A stretch of 64,000 nt of DNA, taken from contig NZ_CP157199.1 of NCBI RefSeq assembly GCF_039954625.1, positions 1,488,001 to 1,552,000 of the forward strand, written 5' to 3'. Source of the DNA: Pontimicrobium sp. SW4. Its GTDB lineage: Bacteria; Bacteroidota; Bacteroidia; Flavobacteriales; Flavobacteriaceae. A program made the position numbers and the translations under genes. Below, piece by piece: positions 33,471 through 42,448 of the stretch (position 1 is its first letter; the number at the start of each line of letters is the position of its first letter). Below the pieces are notes generated by a model that saw only the letters and a list, made by a program, of their open reading frames with translations, had not been told where the DNA came from and did not search any database.

Positions 33471-34730
33471 TTACTCACCCATGGCAGCAGTAACTGCGGC
33501 AGATAAACGTTTGTAAGTTCCGTTTTCTAATCGCTCTCTAATTGCTGAAAAAGCATTTAAAGTTATTTCAACATCCTCTAAAGTATGTGTAGCTGTAGGT
33601 ATCATTCTTAGTAAAATAATCCCTTTAGGTACTACTGGGTAAACCACTATAGAACAGAATATTCCATAATTTTCTCTTAAGTCTCTAACTAAAGCCATAG
33701 CCTCAGGAATACTTCCTTTTAAATATACAGGAGTTACACAACTTTGTGTTGTTCCAATATCAAAACCACGTTCTTTAAGTCCAGATTGTAATGCATCTAC
33801 GATTGTCCAAAGATTATTTTTAAGCTCAGGCATTGTTCTAAGCATATCCAATCGCTTTAATGCGCCTACTACCAGCTGCATTTGCAATGATTTTGCAAAC
33901 ATTTGTGAGCGTAAGTTATATTTTAAATAATCAATGATTTCTTTATCTGCAGCAATAAATGCACCTGTACTTGCCATTGATTTAGCAAACGTTGCAAAAT
34001 ACACATCTATATCGTCTTGTACACCTTGCTCTTCTCCTGCGCCAGCACCAGTTTTACCAAGTGTTCCAAAGCCATGTGCATCATCAACAAATAATCTGAA
34101 GTTAAATTTCTTTTTAAGATCAACAATTTCTTTTAAACGACCTTGCTCTCCACGCATCCCAAACACACCTTCAGAAATCACTAAAATTCCTCCACCAGTT
34201 TGCTCTGCCATTTTAGTAGCACGTTCTAAGTTTTTCTCTAAACTTTCAACATCATTATGCTTGTAAGTAAATCGTTTTCCCATGTGAAGACGAACACCGT
34301 CAATAATACAAGCATGTGCATCAACATCATAAACAATAATGTCATCTTTAGAAACAAGAGCATCAATAGTTGATACCATACCTTGATAACCAAAATTTAG
34401 TAAATATGCAGCTTCTTTATTAACAAAAGCCGCTAATTCATTTTGTAATTGCTCATGAAGTGACGTGTGCCCTGACATCATTCTAGCTCCCATTGGGTAG
34501 GCAGAACCGTAAGCAGCTCCAGCTTCGGCATCAACTTTACGTACTTCAGGATGATTTGCCAACCCTAAATAGTCGTTAATACTCCAGGTGATAACTTCTT
34601 TACCTTGAAACTTCATTCTGTTACTAATTTCACCTTCAAGTTTTGGAAATACAAAATAACCTTCTGCTTGTGAAGCCCATTTTCCTAATGGTCCTTTGTC
34701 TTTATATATCTTTTCAAATAAATCCTTCAT
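33471..34730 (-). CDS. PLP-dependent alpha-oxoamine synthase, probable cysteate/serine acyltransferase
   Basis: A 419-residue type I-fold PLP enzyme of the alpha-oxoamine synthase family (KBL, BioF, SPT, Cat). The blocks WSINDYLGLANHPEVR, MSGHTSLHEQLQNELA, VDDAHGFGTLGKTGAG and the PLP-lysine region YFATFAKSMASTGAFIAA (Lys near residue 252) are clear. It would join an acyl thioester to an amino acid with loss of CO2. F. johnsoniae has a cysteate-fatty acyltransferase (Cat) for capnine synthesis and this protein resembles what I recall of it. The neighbouring cysteine-synthase-like gene supports cysteate rather than glycine. Ketobutyrate ligase and serine palmitoyltransferase remain alternatives. 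It has its own -7 box and a shared terminator. Confidence 0.8.
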   Translation of the reverse strand: MKDLFEKIYKDKGPLGKWASQAEGYFVFPKLEGEISNRMKFQGKEVITWSINDYLGLANHPEVRKVDAEAGAAYGSAYPMGARMMSGHTSLHEQLQNELAAFVNKEAAYLLNFGYQGMVSTIDALVSKDDIIVYDVDAHACIIDGVRLHMGKRFTYKHNDVESLEKNLERATKMAEQTGGGILVISEGVFGMRGEQGRLKEIVDLKKKFNFRLFVDDAHGFGTLGKTGAGAGEEQGVQDDIDVYFATFAKSMASTGAFIAADKEIIDYLKYNLRSQMFAKSLQMQLVVGALKRLDMLRTMPELKNNLWTIVDALQSGLKERGFDIGTTQSCVTPVYLKGSIPEAMALVRDLRENYGIFCSIVVYPVVPKGIILLRMIPTATHTLEDVEITLNAFSAIRERLENGTYKRLSAAVTAAMGE

Positions 34731-34757
34731 TCAGCTATTAGTCTTAGTTAGATGCAG

Positions 34758-34765
34758 CAAAATTA
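34758..34765 (-). promoter_or_regulatory. -7 promoter box for the PLP acyltransferase gene
   Basis: TAATTTTG on the minus strand, 27 bases before the ATG at 34730. Confidence 0.5.
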
Positions 34766-34826
34766 TGGAAATTAATCTTTACTACATAATTAATTTATAC
34801 ACTATATATTTATATACTATGTATAT

Positions 34827-34864
34827 AAAAAAACCCGTAACACTTGTATGAAAAGCATTACAGG
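34827..34864 (-). terminator. terminator after the cysteine-synthase-like gene
   Basis: On the minus strand CCTGTAATGC pairs with GTGTTACGGG (10 bp with G-U pairs) and is followed by seven T residues. Confidence 0.65.
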
Positions 34865-34886
34865 TAGGTATGGTTAGTTATTTTGG

Positions 34887-35927
34887 TTATTTAATATATT
34901 GTGCCTTTTTAATAGATACTTCATTTTTACTATCGAAAAAGCCTTGATCTTCCATCCATTTATCACTATATATTTTACTCATATAGCGTGACCCATGATC
35001 TGGGAAAATAACTACTATTTTATCATCTTTTTTAAACTCTCCATCTTCATTAAGTTGCTTTATTGCTTGCATTGCTGCTCCACTTGTATAACCAACAAAT
35101 AAGCCTTCTGTTCTTGCAATCTCACGTGCTGTATGCGCACTTTCTTCATCTGTTACTTTTATAAATTTATCAATTATATCAAAATCTGTTGCCGTAGGAA
35201 TTAAGTTTTTTCCTAAGCCTTCAATTCTGTATGGATAAATTTCGTCTATATCTAACTCACGAGTTTCGTGGTATTTTTTAAGTACAGATCCAAAAGCATC
35301 AACACCAATCACTTTTATATTAGAGTTTTGTTCTTTTAAATATTTAGCCGTACCAGAGATTGTTCCTCCTGTACCACTACAAGCAACTAAATGCGTTATT
35401 TTACCTTCAGTTTGTTCCCAGATTTCTGGTCCAGTAGTTGCATAGTGTGCTTGAAGATTAAGCTCATTAAAATACTGATTGATATAAACCGATCCTTTTG
35501 TTTCTTCGTGTAAACGTTTTGCTACTTGATAATAAGAACGCGAATCGTCTGCACTAACATGTGCAGGACAAACATATACTTTAGCTCCCATAGTACGAAG
35601 CATATCAATCTTATCGGCCGATGACTTAGAACTTACTGCTAAAATACAATCATACCCTTTAATAATACTTACCATAGCTATACTGAAACCAGTATTTCCA
35701 GAGGTAGTTTCTATAATGGTATCTCCTGGCTTTAGAATGCCTTTTTTTTCGGCTTCTTCAATAATGTAAAGTGCTATTCTGTCTTTGGAAGAATGACCTG
35801 GATTAAAAGCTTCTACTTTTGCTAAGTAATCACCTTTAAAGTCTAAGGTCATTTTATTAAGTTTGATTAGAGGTGTATTTCCTATAAGGTCTAACACATT
35901 ATCAAATACATTTTTGCTTTGTTTCAT
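34887..35927 (-). CDS. cysteine synthase/cystathionine beta-synthase family PLP enzyme
   Basis: A 346-residue fold-type II PLP enzyme. The PLP lysine is in [14 protein letters not shown] near residue 48, the substrate loop in [12 protein letters not shown], and the phosphate-binding GTGGTISG is near residue 187. It lacks CBS domains. It starts unlike CysK ([17 protein letters not shown]) but has the usual family architecture. Adjacent to the PLP acyltransferase it could make cysteate from an activated serine and sulfite for sulfonolipids; this is inference and cysteine synthesis is the other option. Promoter box at 35968-35975. Confidence 0.82.
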   Translation of the reverse strand: MKQSKNVFDNVLDLIGNTPLIKLNKMTLDFKGDYLAKVEAFNPGHSSKDRIALYIIEEAEKKGILKPGDTIIETTSGNTGFSIAMVSIIKGYDCILAVSSKSSADKIDMLRTMGAKVYVCPAHVSADDSRSYYQVAKRLHEETKGSVYINQYFNELNLQAHYATTGPEIWEQTEGKITHLVACSGTGGTISGTAKYLKEQNSNIKVIGVDAFGSVLKKYHETRELDIDEIYPYRIEGLGKNLIPTATDFDIIDKFIKVTDEESAHTAREIARTEGLFVGYTSGAAMQAIKQLNEDGEFKKDDKIVVIFPDHGSRYMSKIYSDKWMEDQGFFDSKNEVSIKKAQYIK

Positions 35928-35967
35928 AAATGTAATTTAAAGTTACATTAGTAACTCTTCAACTTGG

Positions 35968-35975
35968 CAAAAGTA
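35968..35975 (-). promoter_or_regulatory. -7 promoter box for the cysteine-synthase-like gene
   Basis: TACTTTTG on the minus strand, 40 bases before the ATG at 35927. Confidence 0.45.
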
Positions 35976-35990
35976 CAAGTTTTTTTTTAA

Positions 35991-38051
35991 TTAGCTTACA
36001 ATCTCTTCTAAATCCATTAAAAATGCGAACTCGAGCGCATCTTCTTTTAAAGATTCGAAACGACCAGAAGCTCCACCGTGTCCAGCATCCATGTTTGTTT
36101 TAAGTAATAAAAGCGTACCGTTTGCTTTATGTGTTCTTAGCTTTGCAACCCATTTAGCTGGCTCCCAATATTGTACTTGACTGTCGTGTAATCCTGTTGT
36201 TATTAATATGTTCGGATAGTCTTGATTTGCAACATTATCATATGGCGAATATGATTTTATATAGTTGTAGTAAGCCAAGTTATTTGGATTACCCCATTCG
36301 TCATACTCTCCAGTAGTTAAAGGAATAGAATCGTCTAGCATGGTAGTAACTACATCTACAAAAGGCACCTGAGCAACTATGCCATTATACAAATGTGGAG
36401 CCATATTTAAAATACTTCCCATTAACAAACCTCCAGCACTTCCTCCCATAGCATATAAATGACTAGGTGACGAATAATTTTGTGCAATTAGATGTTTTGT
36501 GCAATCAATAAAATCGGTGAATGTATTTTTCTTTAGTAATAATTTACCTCCTTCGTACCAAGGCCTACCTAAATATTCACTCCCTCTAATATGCACTATC
36601 ACATAGATAAAACCTCGATCTAAGAGCGATAATCTTATCGTTGAAAAATATGGGTCTATTGTGTGTCCATACGATCCATAAGCATACATTAATAAGGGTG
36701 TTTCTTTGCTTTTTTTAGTGTTCTTATGATGAACAACCGACATTGGGATTTTTGTACCATCCTCTGCTGTTGCCCAAATACGTTCGGAGATATAGTTTTC
36801 TTTTTTAAACTTTCCTCCTAAAACTTCCTGTTCTTTTTTTACTTCTTTGGTTTTGCTAACCATATTAAAATCAATAATAGAAGCTGGTGTTGTCAATGCA
36901 TTATAACCATAACGCAAAATGGTTGTATCGAAATCTACATTAGTACTCGTGTAAGCAGTATAGGTTTCATTATCAAAAGGTAAATAATAATCGTCAGTAT
37001 TATCCCAACGCTTAATTCTAATATTATTCAGTCCATTTTCACGCTCACTCATCACTAAGTACTCCTTAAAAATGTCTATTCCTTCAAGCATCACCTCTTT
37101 TCGGTGTGGAACCACTTCTTCCCAATTCTCAATAGCAGTATTCTTAATACTGGTTTTCATGAGTTTAAAATTAGTAGCATTATCTAGATTAGTAAGTATG
37201 TAAAAATGATCTTCGAAATGAGAAATACTATATTCTAAACCTCTCACTCTTGGATGAAATAGTTTAAAATCACCATTTGGTTTATCGGCTTCTAAAATTT
37301 GAAATTCATCAGTTAATGTACTATTGCTTGCAATGATAATATACTGCCTAGATTTTGTTTTATAAACCGAAACATTAAATGTATCGTCTTTCTCTTGATA
37401 CACCATAATATCCTTGTCAACACTAGTGCCTAAAATATGTTTGAACACTTTTTCTGAACGGAGTGTTAGCTCATTTTTAGATGTGTAAAACAACGTTTTA
37501 TTGTCATTTGCCCAAGTTGATGAACCTGTTGCATTGGTAATTTGTTCAGGGAAAAGCTTATTGGTTTTTAAATCTTTTATATGGATTGTGTATTGACGTC
37601 TTCCAACAGTATCTAAACCAAACGAAACTTTTGAATTATCTGGGCTAATACTAATTCCTGTGAGTTTAAAATACGAATGACCTTCAGCCATTTCGTTACA
37701 ATTAAACAGCAACTCATCTTGAGCATCTAATGATTCTTTTCGTCGTATATAAATAGGGTAATTTTTTCCTGTTTCAAATTTCACGATGTACCAATAACCA
37801 TTGTATTTGTATGGTACAGATTCGTCATCTTCTTTGATACGTGCTTTCATTTCTTCAAACAAGTTCTTCTGAAATTGTTCGGTATGCTTCATCATGCCAT
37901 CACAATAAGCATTCTCTTGCTCTAAATATTTAATAACTTCTGGATTATCTCTATCGTTCAACCAAAAGTAATTATCTATTCTAATGTCATTATGAGCTAC
38001 TAATTCTTTAGGAATTTGTTTTGCAACTGGAGGGAATATGTTTTTTTTCAA
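35991..38051 (-). CDS. S9A family oligopeptidase B-like peptidase
   Basis: A 686-residue prolyl oligopeptidase family enzyme without a signal peptide. The N-terminal blocks NYFWLNDRDNPEVIKYLEQENAY and YWYIVKFETGKNYPIYIRRK are typical of oligopeptidase B; a beta-propeller covers about residues 70-400. The catalytic Ser lies in MGGSAGGLLMGS near residue 525, a candidate Asp in TGLHDSQVQYWEP and the His in DAGHGGASGR. OPB cleaves short peptides after Lys and Arg in the cytoplasm or periplasm. It is monocistronic, transcribed from a divergent promoter region shared with the YbaB gene. Confidence 0.9.
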   Translation of the reverse strand: MKKNIFPPVAKQIPKELVAHNDIRIDNYFWLNDRDNPEVIKYLEQENAYCDGMMKHTEQFQKNLFEEMKARIKEDDESVPYKYNGYWYIVKFETGKNYPIYIRRKESLDAQDELLFNCNEMAEGHSYFKLTGISISPDNSKVSFGLDTVGRRQYTIHIKDLKTNKLFPEQITNATGSSTWANDNKTLFYTSKNELTLRSEKVFKHILGTSVDKDIMVYQEKDDTFNVSVYKTKSRQYIIIASNSTLTDEFQILEADKPNGDFKLFHPRVRGLEYSISHFEDHFYILTNLDNATNFKLMKTSIKNTAIENWEEVVPHRKEVMLEGIDIFKEYLVMSERENGLNNIRIKRWDNTDDYYLPFDNETYTAYTSTNVDFDTTILRYGYNALTTPASIIDFNMVSKTKEVKKEQEVLGGKFKKENYISERIWATAEDGTKIPMSVVHHKNTKKSKETPLLMYAYGSYGHTIDPYFSTIRLSLLDRGFIYVIVHIRGSEYLGRPWYEGGKLLLKKNTFTDFIDCTKHLIAQNYSSPSHLYAMGGSAGGLLMGSILNMAPHLYNGIVAQVPFVDVVTTMLDDSIPLTTGEYDEWGNPNNLAYYNYIKSYSPYDNVANQDYPNILITTGLHDSQVQYWEPAKWVAKLRTHKANGTLLLLKTNMDAGHGGASGRFESLKEDALEFAFLMDLEEIVS

Positions 38052-38081
38052 GAAATTGTTTTTTACACCATATTAAGCTTT

Positions 38082-38108
38082 CAAAAATATAAAAATTAAA
38101 TAGCTTTG
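38082..38108. promoter_or_regulatory. divergent -7 boxes for the oligopeptidase and YbaB genes
   Basis: TATTTTTG on the minus strand (38082-38089) and TAGCTTTG on the plus strand (38101-38108) both match TAnnTTTG and sit back to back. Confidence 0.5.
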
Positions 38109-38133
38109 CATTAGAAACCAAAAACTAAAAATT

Positions 38134-38457
38134 ATGTTTGGAGATTTAATGGGAATGATGGGAAAACTTAAAGAAACCCAAGCGAAAGTTGAAGCCGCAA
38201 AAGAGCGATTAAACTCGGTATATATTGATGAAGCAAGCTTTGATAACTTATTAAAAGTAACACTTACTGGAAATAGAGTTATTAAATCTATTGAGATTGA
38301 TAACCAGCTTCTCCAAGATAAAGAGCAATTGGAAGATTACTTAATTTTAACGCTAAACAAAGCGATTGAAAAAGCTGGTAATGTACACGAAACTGAAGTG
38401 GCTGCTGTTGCTAAAGAAGGTATGCCAAATATCCCTGGCATGGATATGTTTAAATAA
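38134..38457 (+). CDS. YbaB/EbfC family nucleoid-associated protein
   Basis: A 107-residue protein of normal family length. It starts [25 protein letters not shown], the helical dimer arm, and contains the sheet segment [15 protein letters not shown], followed by a helix ending ALNKAIEKA. It would form a tweezer-like dimer that binds DNA in the nucleoid. Unlike the usual arrangement it is not beside dnaX or recR here. Monocistronic, with a TAGCTTTG promoter box 26 bases before its ATG; it ends close to the convergent DUF2807 gene. Confidence 0.9.
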   Translation: MFGDLMGMMGKLKETQAKVEAAKERLNSVYIDEASFDNLLKVTLTGNRVIKSIEIDNQLLQDKEQLEDYLILTLNKAIEKAGNVHETEVAAVAKEGMPNIPGMDMFK

Positions 38458-38466
38458 TATTTTTAG

Positions 38467-39183
38467 CTAATCTACTTTTATAATTCTTGAATCTGCTCTC
38501 AAATTTTGATGTGTAATATCTGCATTTCCTTTATAATAAAGGGTGCAATCTGCTACTGCATCAATATCGATAGTTTCATTTACTGTTAGATACGCTTTGC
38601 AGTCTGCTGACATATCAATTTTTAAGTTATTTACTATTAAATCGTAATCATACATTTTAGAATCTGCTGATAAATCTAAATCAAGATTATCTACAAATCC
38701 GTATAAATCTGCTTTCGTATCTGCAGATCCAGAGAACTCTAAATTATCTACGTTTATTTCTCCCGAAAAATAACTATCTGCTGCTAATCTAATTTTTGCA
38801 TTATTTGCAATAAGTACATTTTGTAAATAAATTTTAGCATCAGATGATGCTTTAAAACTATTGATTATCCTTGTTGTAATGTATACGTTAATAGTAGCAG
38901 ATCCTTTAATATTTACATTATTCTTTACTTTTACTTTTAGTGTATTATCATTGTTTGTTACGATGATATGTTCATGCAGATTATCATTCGCTTCGATTTT
39001 GATACTTTCTTCGGTATCAGAAAATGTAACATACGCTTTGAAACCATTTGCGATTTCTATAGCATCGTAATTTGTATAACTAATCTCTCTAGAAGTTATG
39101 GTGTCGTTGACTCTTATATTGTCTACATTACATGATGATATACATAAGGCTATTAAAATAATATATAGAATGTTCGTTTTCAT
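38467..39183 (-). CDS. lipoprotein with DUF2807 (head GIN) domain
   Basis: A 238-residue lipoprotein with the lipid Cys at about residue 18 (ISSCNVD). The rest is a right-handed beta-helix-like DUF2807 domain: the block YDAIEIANGFKAYVTFSDTEESIKIEAND, then many short strands with turns of the form SADSK and ADSYF. The family is common in Bacteroidota as surface or periplasmic proteins of unknown role. It is the last gene of the minus-strand sigma/anti-sigma unit and resembles the DUF4097 protein encoded at 40184 in architecture. Confidence 0.85.
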   Translation of the reverse strand: MKTNILYIILIALCISSCNVDNIRVNDTITSREISYTNYDAIEIANGFKAYVTFSDTEESIKIEANDNLHEHIIVTNNDNTLKVKVKNNVNIKGSATINVYITTRIINSFKASSDAKIYLQNVLIANNAKIRLAADSYFSGEINVDNLEFSGSADTKADLYGFVDNLDLDLSADSKMYDYDLIVNNLKIDMSADCKAYLTVNETIDIDAVADCTLYYKGNADITHQNLRADSRIIKVD

Positions 39184-39237
39184 AATAATTGATTTTGATT
39201 GATGTTGTTTAATACTATTGTTTTGATTAAAAACAAT

Positions 39238-39417
39238 TTACTTATTCATACTTCTTTGCAATTCTAAAACTGGAATCCATTGAAAATTGATTGGAAACCA
39301 TTGTTCTTTACTCCTATCTAATTGAATTAAAACTTCATTATCTTTAGAGTAAATAAATTGAGAGCTTATCTCAATCTTTTCTTTCTTAATTTTTGCGTTT
39401 TTATCTTTTGTGTTCAT
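39238..39417 (-). CDS. 59-residue ORF in the sigma/anti-sigma locus
   Basis: An ATG at 39417 opens a 59-residue frame (MNTKDKNAKIKKEKIEISSQ at the start, then IQLDRSKEQWFPINFQW and a stop). The lysine-rich start and the aromatic-rich second half look like a real small protein. It lies 15 bases after the outer-membrane protein gene in the same direction and 54 bases before the DUF2807 gene. No function is recognised. Confidence 0.55.
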   Translation of the reverse strand: MNTKDKNAKIKKEKIEISSQFIYSKDNEVLIQLDRSKEQWFPINFQWIPVLELQRSMNK

Positions 39418-39432
39418 ACTTTTTGTTTAGAA

Positions 39433-40077
39433 TTACCCTTTTTTCTTGTATCTATTTCTTCCCATATTAAAAACACCAACTTTAACACCTATACCAGCAG
39501 AAAAGCCATTAATTCTTGATAAAGACGAATTAGCTAAGTTGACTCTACTAGAAAATCTATGCTTAAAACCAGCTTCTAATTGTATGTATCTATTTATATT
39601 ATATAATAAACTAATTCCTGGTTCTACAACAAAAATGGCTTCCCAATCGTCATCATATACATAACTATCAAAATCATCTTCTAATAAAACAATAGCACCT
39701 CCACCAATGAGTACTGGAAATGATATATTAAATTTTGATTTTCCAAAAATGATAGGCTCTAAGTGTAAACCTCCATACGCTCCAGCAAGATCATTTACAT
39801 TTGTAGAAAGGCCTTGCTCATTTATATCTGCATAAAGCCCTGTAGCAACAAACCCAACTTCAAATTGTTGATTTGCCACATAAGCAATTTTAAAATTTGC
39901 AAAGTAACTATCCTTATTGTCTATTTTTCCATAATAAGTTCCAAGCCCTAAATAAACTCCATGGACTGTGTTTTTGCGATCATTAAACTCTATATAATCT
40001 TCAGGTTCTTGAGCATTTGTATATAATGACATAAAGCCAACAAGAAGTAGTAAAAGTGTGATTTTAATTTGATTCAT
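39433..40077 (-). CDS. small outer-membrane beta-barrel protein
   Basis: A signal peptide ends near residue 22 (LYTNAQE). The remaining 190 residues alternate short amphipathic strands, with VHGVYLGLGTYYGKID, NFKIAYVANQQFEVGFVATG, LQLEAGFKHRF and FSAGIGVKVGVF. That is the pattern of an eight- or ten-strand barrel of the OmpW/OMP_b-brl type. I do not recognise a named family. It is in the middle of the minus-strand envelope unit, downstream of the DUF4097 gene by about 106 bases. Confidence 0.7.
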   Translation of the reverse strand: MNQIKITLLLLLVGFMSLYTNAQEPEDYIEFNDRKNTVHGVYLGLGTYYGKIDNKDSYFANFKIAYVANQQFEVGFVATGLYADINEQGLSTNVNDLAGAYGGLHLEPIIFGKSKFNISFPVLIGGGAIVLLEDDFDSYVYDDDWEAIFVVEPGISLLYNINRYIQLEAGFKHRFSSRVNLANSSLSRINGFSAGIGVKVGVFNMGRNRYKKKG

Positions 40078-40183
40078 GATTTATTTTGATTAATTATTCT
40101 ATTATTAAAGACAACCCAAATAGTCATGGGTTGCATTAACTTGTACTTATTTTTGTGAAAATTTCTGAATTTAAAAAATTACC

Positions 40184-41275
40184 TTATTCCTTTAAGGTTA
40201 TAACTCCTTTTTTACCTGTAAATGTGAACGTTCCAGTAAGTGTAGCACCGAAAGATGCTTTGATGTTTCGAAGTCTTTTTTCTTCATCAAGAACATTGTT
40301 CTTGATATTATAAAACGATTTAGACAGTCTTAATAATCCTTGTTCAAGTGTTGCATCAAACTTGAAGGAGAGTTGCGATATATTGATACTTATATCTGAA
40401 GATTCTTGATTTATTGTAACTTGTGCGTCTTCTTGATTTATTCTTAAAACCTTAAAGTCTGCAACTTTCATAGTAAGGTCTATATTTTTACCTATTTCTT
40501 CAACTTCAATGTTAGAAAACCTAATATCGCCTTCTAATCTTTCAATATATCCTATTCTAGCTTCATCTTTACTAGATGTAAATTTTAGAGTATTAACCTT
40601 ATCAATTTCAATATCTGCACCACTTGTTTTTAATACCAAATCTTGAGATTCTTCAATATCTATGCTTCCGTTTTTTAAACTAATGGTTCCGTAAGTCATA
40701 GATTTCGTTCTCAATTTACCAAACTTCATTTCTACGTTTGCATTGACAATAGATTCATTAATCCATAAGTCACCATGCTCTATATTGGCATTTAATTTAC
40801 CTGTCCAGTTTTCAATTATAACATCACCAAATTTATTTGTAATGTCGAGCTCTGCATTTATTGGTAAGTAAACTGTAAAATTGATTTCTACATTTCCTTT
40901 ATCAAATTCAAAAGGATTTACCTTATTAAAATACCTAGAGAATAGACTGGTGTTTTTATCTGATATTTCTGAAATAACGCTAACGTAGTTGTTTGCTATT
41001 CTAAAATTTGGCTCTATACGGTCTATAAGGCTTTTAGCATTTTTCTTTTTCTTATTGCTTACCTTAACACTAATAACTATTTCAATATTATCTTTCTCCC
41101 AACCATTAATAGCAATTTTACCATACTTATTGTTGATATGCAATTCTCCTGCATTAGTCATTTCAAAGGACTCTTTTATTTCTTTCGTCAATGTTTCTTG
41201 AGAGAACATTGATAGGCTTAACATAAATATGATAAGCAATGCGATGTTTTTATAGTACATATTCATTATTCTCAT
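40184..41275 (-). CDS. secreted DUF4097-type protein
   Basis: A 363-residue protein with a signal peptide near residues 8-27 (LLIIFMLSLSMFSQ). The body is a repeated-strand beta-helix with blocks KYGKIAINGWEKDNIEIVISVKV, KFGDVIIENWTGKLNANIEHGDLW and FGKLRTKSMTYGTISLKNGSIDI; these are DUF4097/adhesin-like. The 5' end overlaps the anti-sigma gene by 26 bases if the first ATG is used; the ATGs at 41266 and 41260 are shorter options. The protein is likely periplasmic and its level or folding may be the signal of the sigma system next to it. Confidence 0.75.
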   Translation of the reverse strand: MRIMNMYYKNIALLIIFMLSLSMFSQETLTKEIKESFEMTNAGELHINNKYGKIAINGWEKDNIEIVISVKVSNKKKKNAKSLIDRIEPNFRIANNYVSVISEISDKNTSLFSRYFNKVNPFEFDKGNVEINFTVYLPINAELDITNKFGDVIIENWTGKLNANIEHGDLWINESIVNANVEMKFGKLRTKSMTYGTISLKNGSIDIEESQDLVLKTSGADIEIDKVNTLKFTSSKDEARIGYIERLEGDIRFSNIEVEEIGKNIDLTMKVADFKVLRINQEDAQVTINQESSDISINISQLSFKFDATLEQGLLRLSKSFYNIKNNVLDEEKRLRNIKASFGATLTGTFTFTGKKGVITLKE

Positions 41276-41795
41276 TCATTTTATTAGAGTCATTGATTTG
41301 CTCTAATAGATTTTCTATTATTTCAATTCTCTTCTTGTAATTAATAACTATAGCCTCTAAGACACGCTCTGTGTCTAAATTTTTGTGCAACTCTAACTTT
41401 AATAATTCGTATTCTTCATCTAACTCATCCATAAACAAAAGGAATTCTTTCTTCTCATCTTGGGATAGTTTTGTGTTACTGTTTACAAGCTTAACTTGAT
41501 AAGAGACTAAACCTTTATAATGCATATCTATGTCTACAAGTTCTTGATTAACAAGCATGTTTTCCTTAGTATTATTTGTAGTAGCAATTGTAACTAATGA
41601 AAACAAACCAAGCGCAACTATAATAACCGCAGCTATTTTAAATACTGGAGATTGCCATAATTTCACAACTTTTGTCTCAGAGTTAGGTTTTTTATCCAAT
41701 TCAGATTCGATGTTAGCCCAAAGCTTTGCTCTATCTGCTTTATGCTCGTCAAAGAGTTCCTTGTTATTTTTTATGTGCTTTTCGAAATTATCCAT
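41250..41795 (-). CDS. anti-sigma factor-like membrane protein
   Basis: A 181-residue protein with an N-terminal cytoplasmic part (NFEKHIKNNKELFDEHKADRAKLWANIESEL), one membrane helix at about residues 50-68 (VFKIAAVIIVALGLFSLVTI) and a long periplasmic helical domain of 110 residues. This is the layout of an anti-sigma regulator but it lacks the usual zinc-binding HxxxCxxC motif. It overlaps the sigma gene by one base (TAATG), so the two are translationally coupled. It probably binds the ECF factor encoded by 41795-42334. Confidence 0.75.
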   Translation of the reverse strand: MDNFEKHIKNNKELFDEHKADRAKLWANIESELDKKPNSETKVVKLWQSPVFKIAAVIIVALGLFSLVTIATTNNTKENMLVNQELVDIDMHYKGLVSYQVKLVNSNTKLSQDEKKEFLLFMDELDEEYELLKLELHKNLDTERVLEAIVINYKKRIEIIENLLEQINDSNKMNENNEYVL

Positions 41796-42334
41796 TATAA
41801 TTCGTTTATCATTTCTATTAATTTTTTCTTACCTCTATGGTATTGAGATTTAGATGTTGAGGTTGCAATTCCTAAAATTTCTCCTATCTCTACATGATCA
41901 TAACCTTCTATTAAATACAAATTAATTATCTGCTGAAAGCCTGAAGGCAAAAGACTAATGCTTTTAATAACTTTTTTAATATTCACTTCTGGAGGGTTAT
42001 AATCAACATCGTCTCCTATCTTATAGATTTCATTTTCTAATGGAACAACAGCGATTTTTTTCAACTTTAAATGATTAATACTTTTGTTAATCACAATACG
42101 TTTTAACCAAGATCCAAAAGTGCTTTCATATCTAAAAGACGACAAGTTTTTAAACACTTCAACAAAACTATCTTGCACGATATCTTCAGCATCCTCCTTT
42201 GTTTTAACCATACGCATAGACACATTATACATAGCATCAACATAAAGTTCATACAATTGATATTGTGATTTTCTATCACCTAACTTACTTTTCTCAACAA
42301 GGTCTTTGTGAGTATAAAGGATATCTGCTTTCAA
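41795..42334 (-). CDS. ECF RNA polymerase sigma factor
   Basis: A 179-residue group 4 sigma-70 factor. Region 2 has YQLYELYVDAMYNVSMRMVKTKEDAEDIVQDSFVEVFKN and SFGSWLKRIVINKSINHLK. Region 4 has LPSGFQQIINLYLIEGYDHVEIGEILGIATSTSKSQYHRGKKKL. The start is a TTG (42334); I see no better ATG at the right place. It heads a unit with a coupled anti-sigma-like gene and several envelope protein genes, which suggests a response to conditions at the cell surface. The unit is divided from the WYL regulator by 114 bases. Confidence 0.92.
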   Translation of the reverse strand: MKADILYTHKDLVEKSKLGDRKSQYQLYELYVDAMYNVSMRMVKTKEDAEDIVQDSFVEVFKNLSSFRYESTFGSWLKRIVINKSINHLKLKKIAVVPLENEIYKIGDDVDYNPPEVNIKKVIKSISLLPSGFQQIINLYLIEGYDHVEIGEILGIATSTSKSQYHRGKKKLIEMINEL

Positions 42335-42448
42335 ATAAATTTACTAACTGTAATTTTCTTAAAAATAGTTTTTATTTCTTGTCTAATATTATAGACAGGT
42401 AAAAAAAGAAAGGGTTGCATTTATTGGAAAAAAATAAAAACATAGAGT

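Noticed and set aside
33471..34730. 2-amino-3-ketobutyrate CoA ligase (threonine catabolism), paired with the threonine aldolase at 44 kb
   Set aside because: No threonine dehydrogenase is adjacent and the neighbour is a cysteine-synthase-like gene. The cysteate or serine acyltransferase call fits the context better, though it is not proven.
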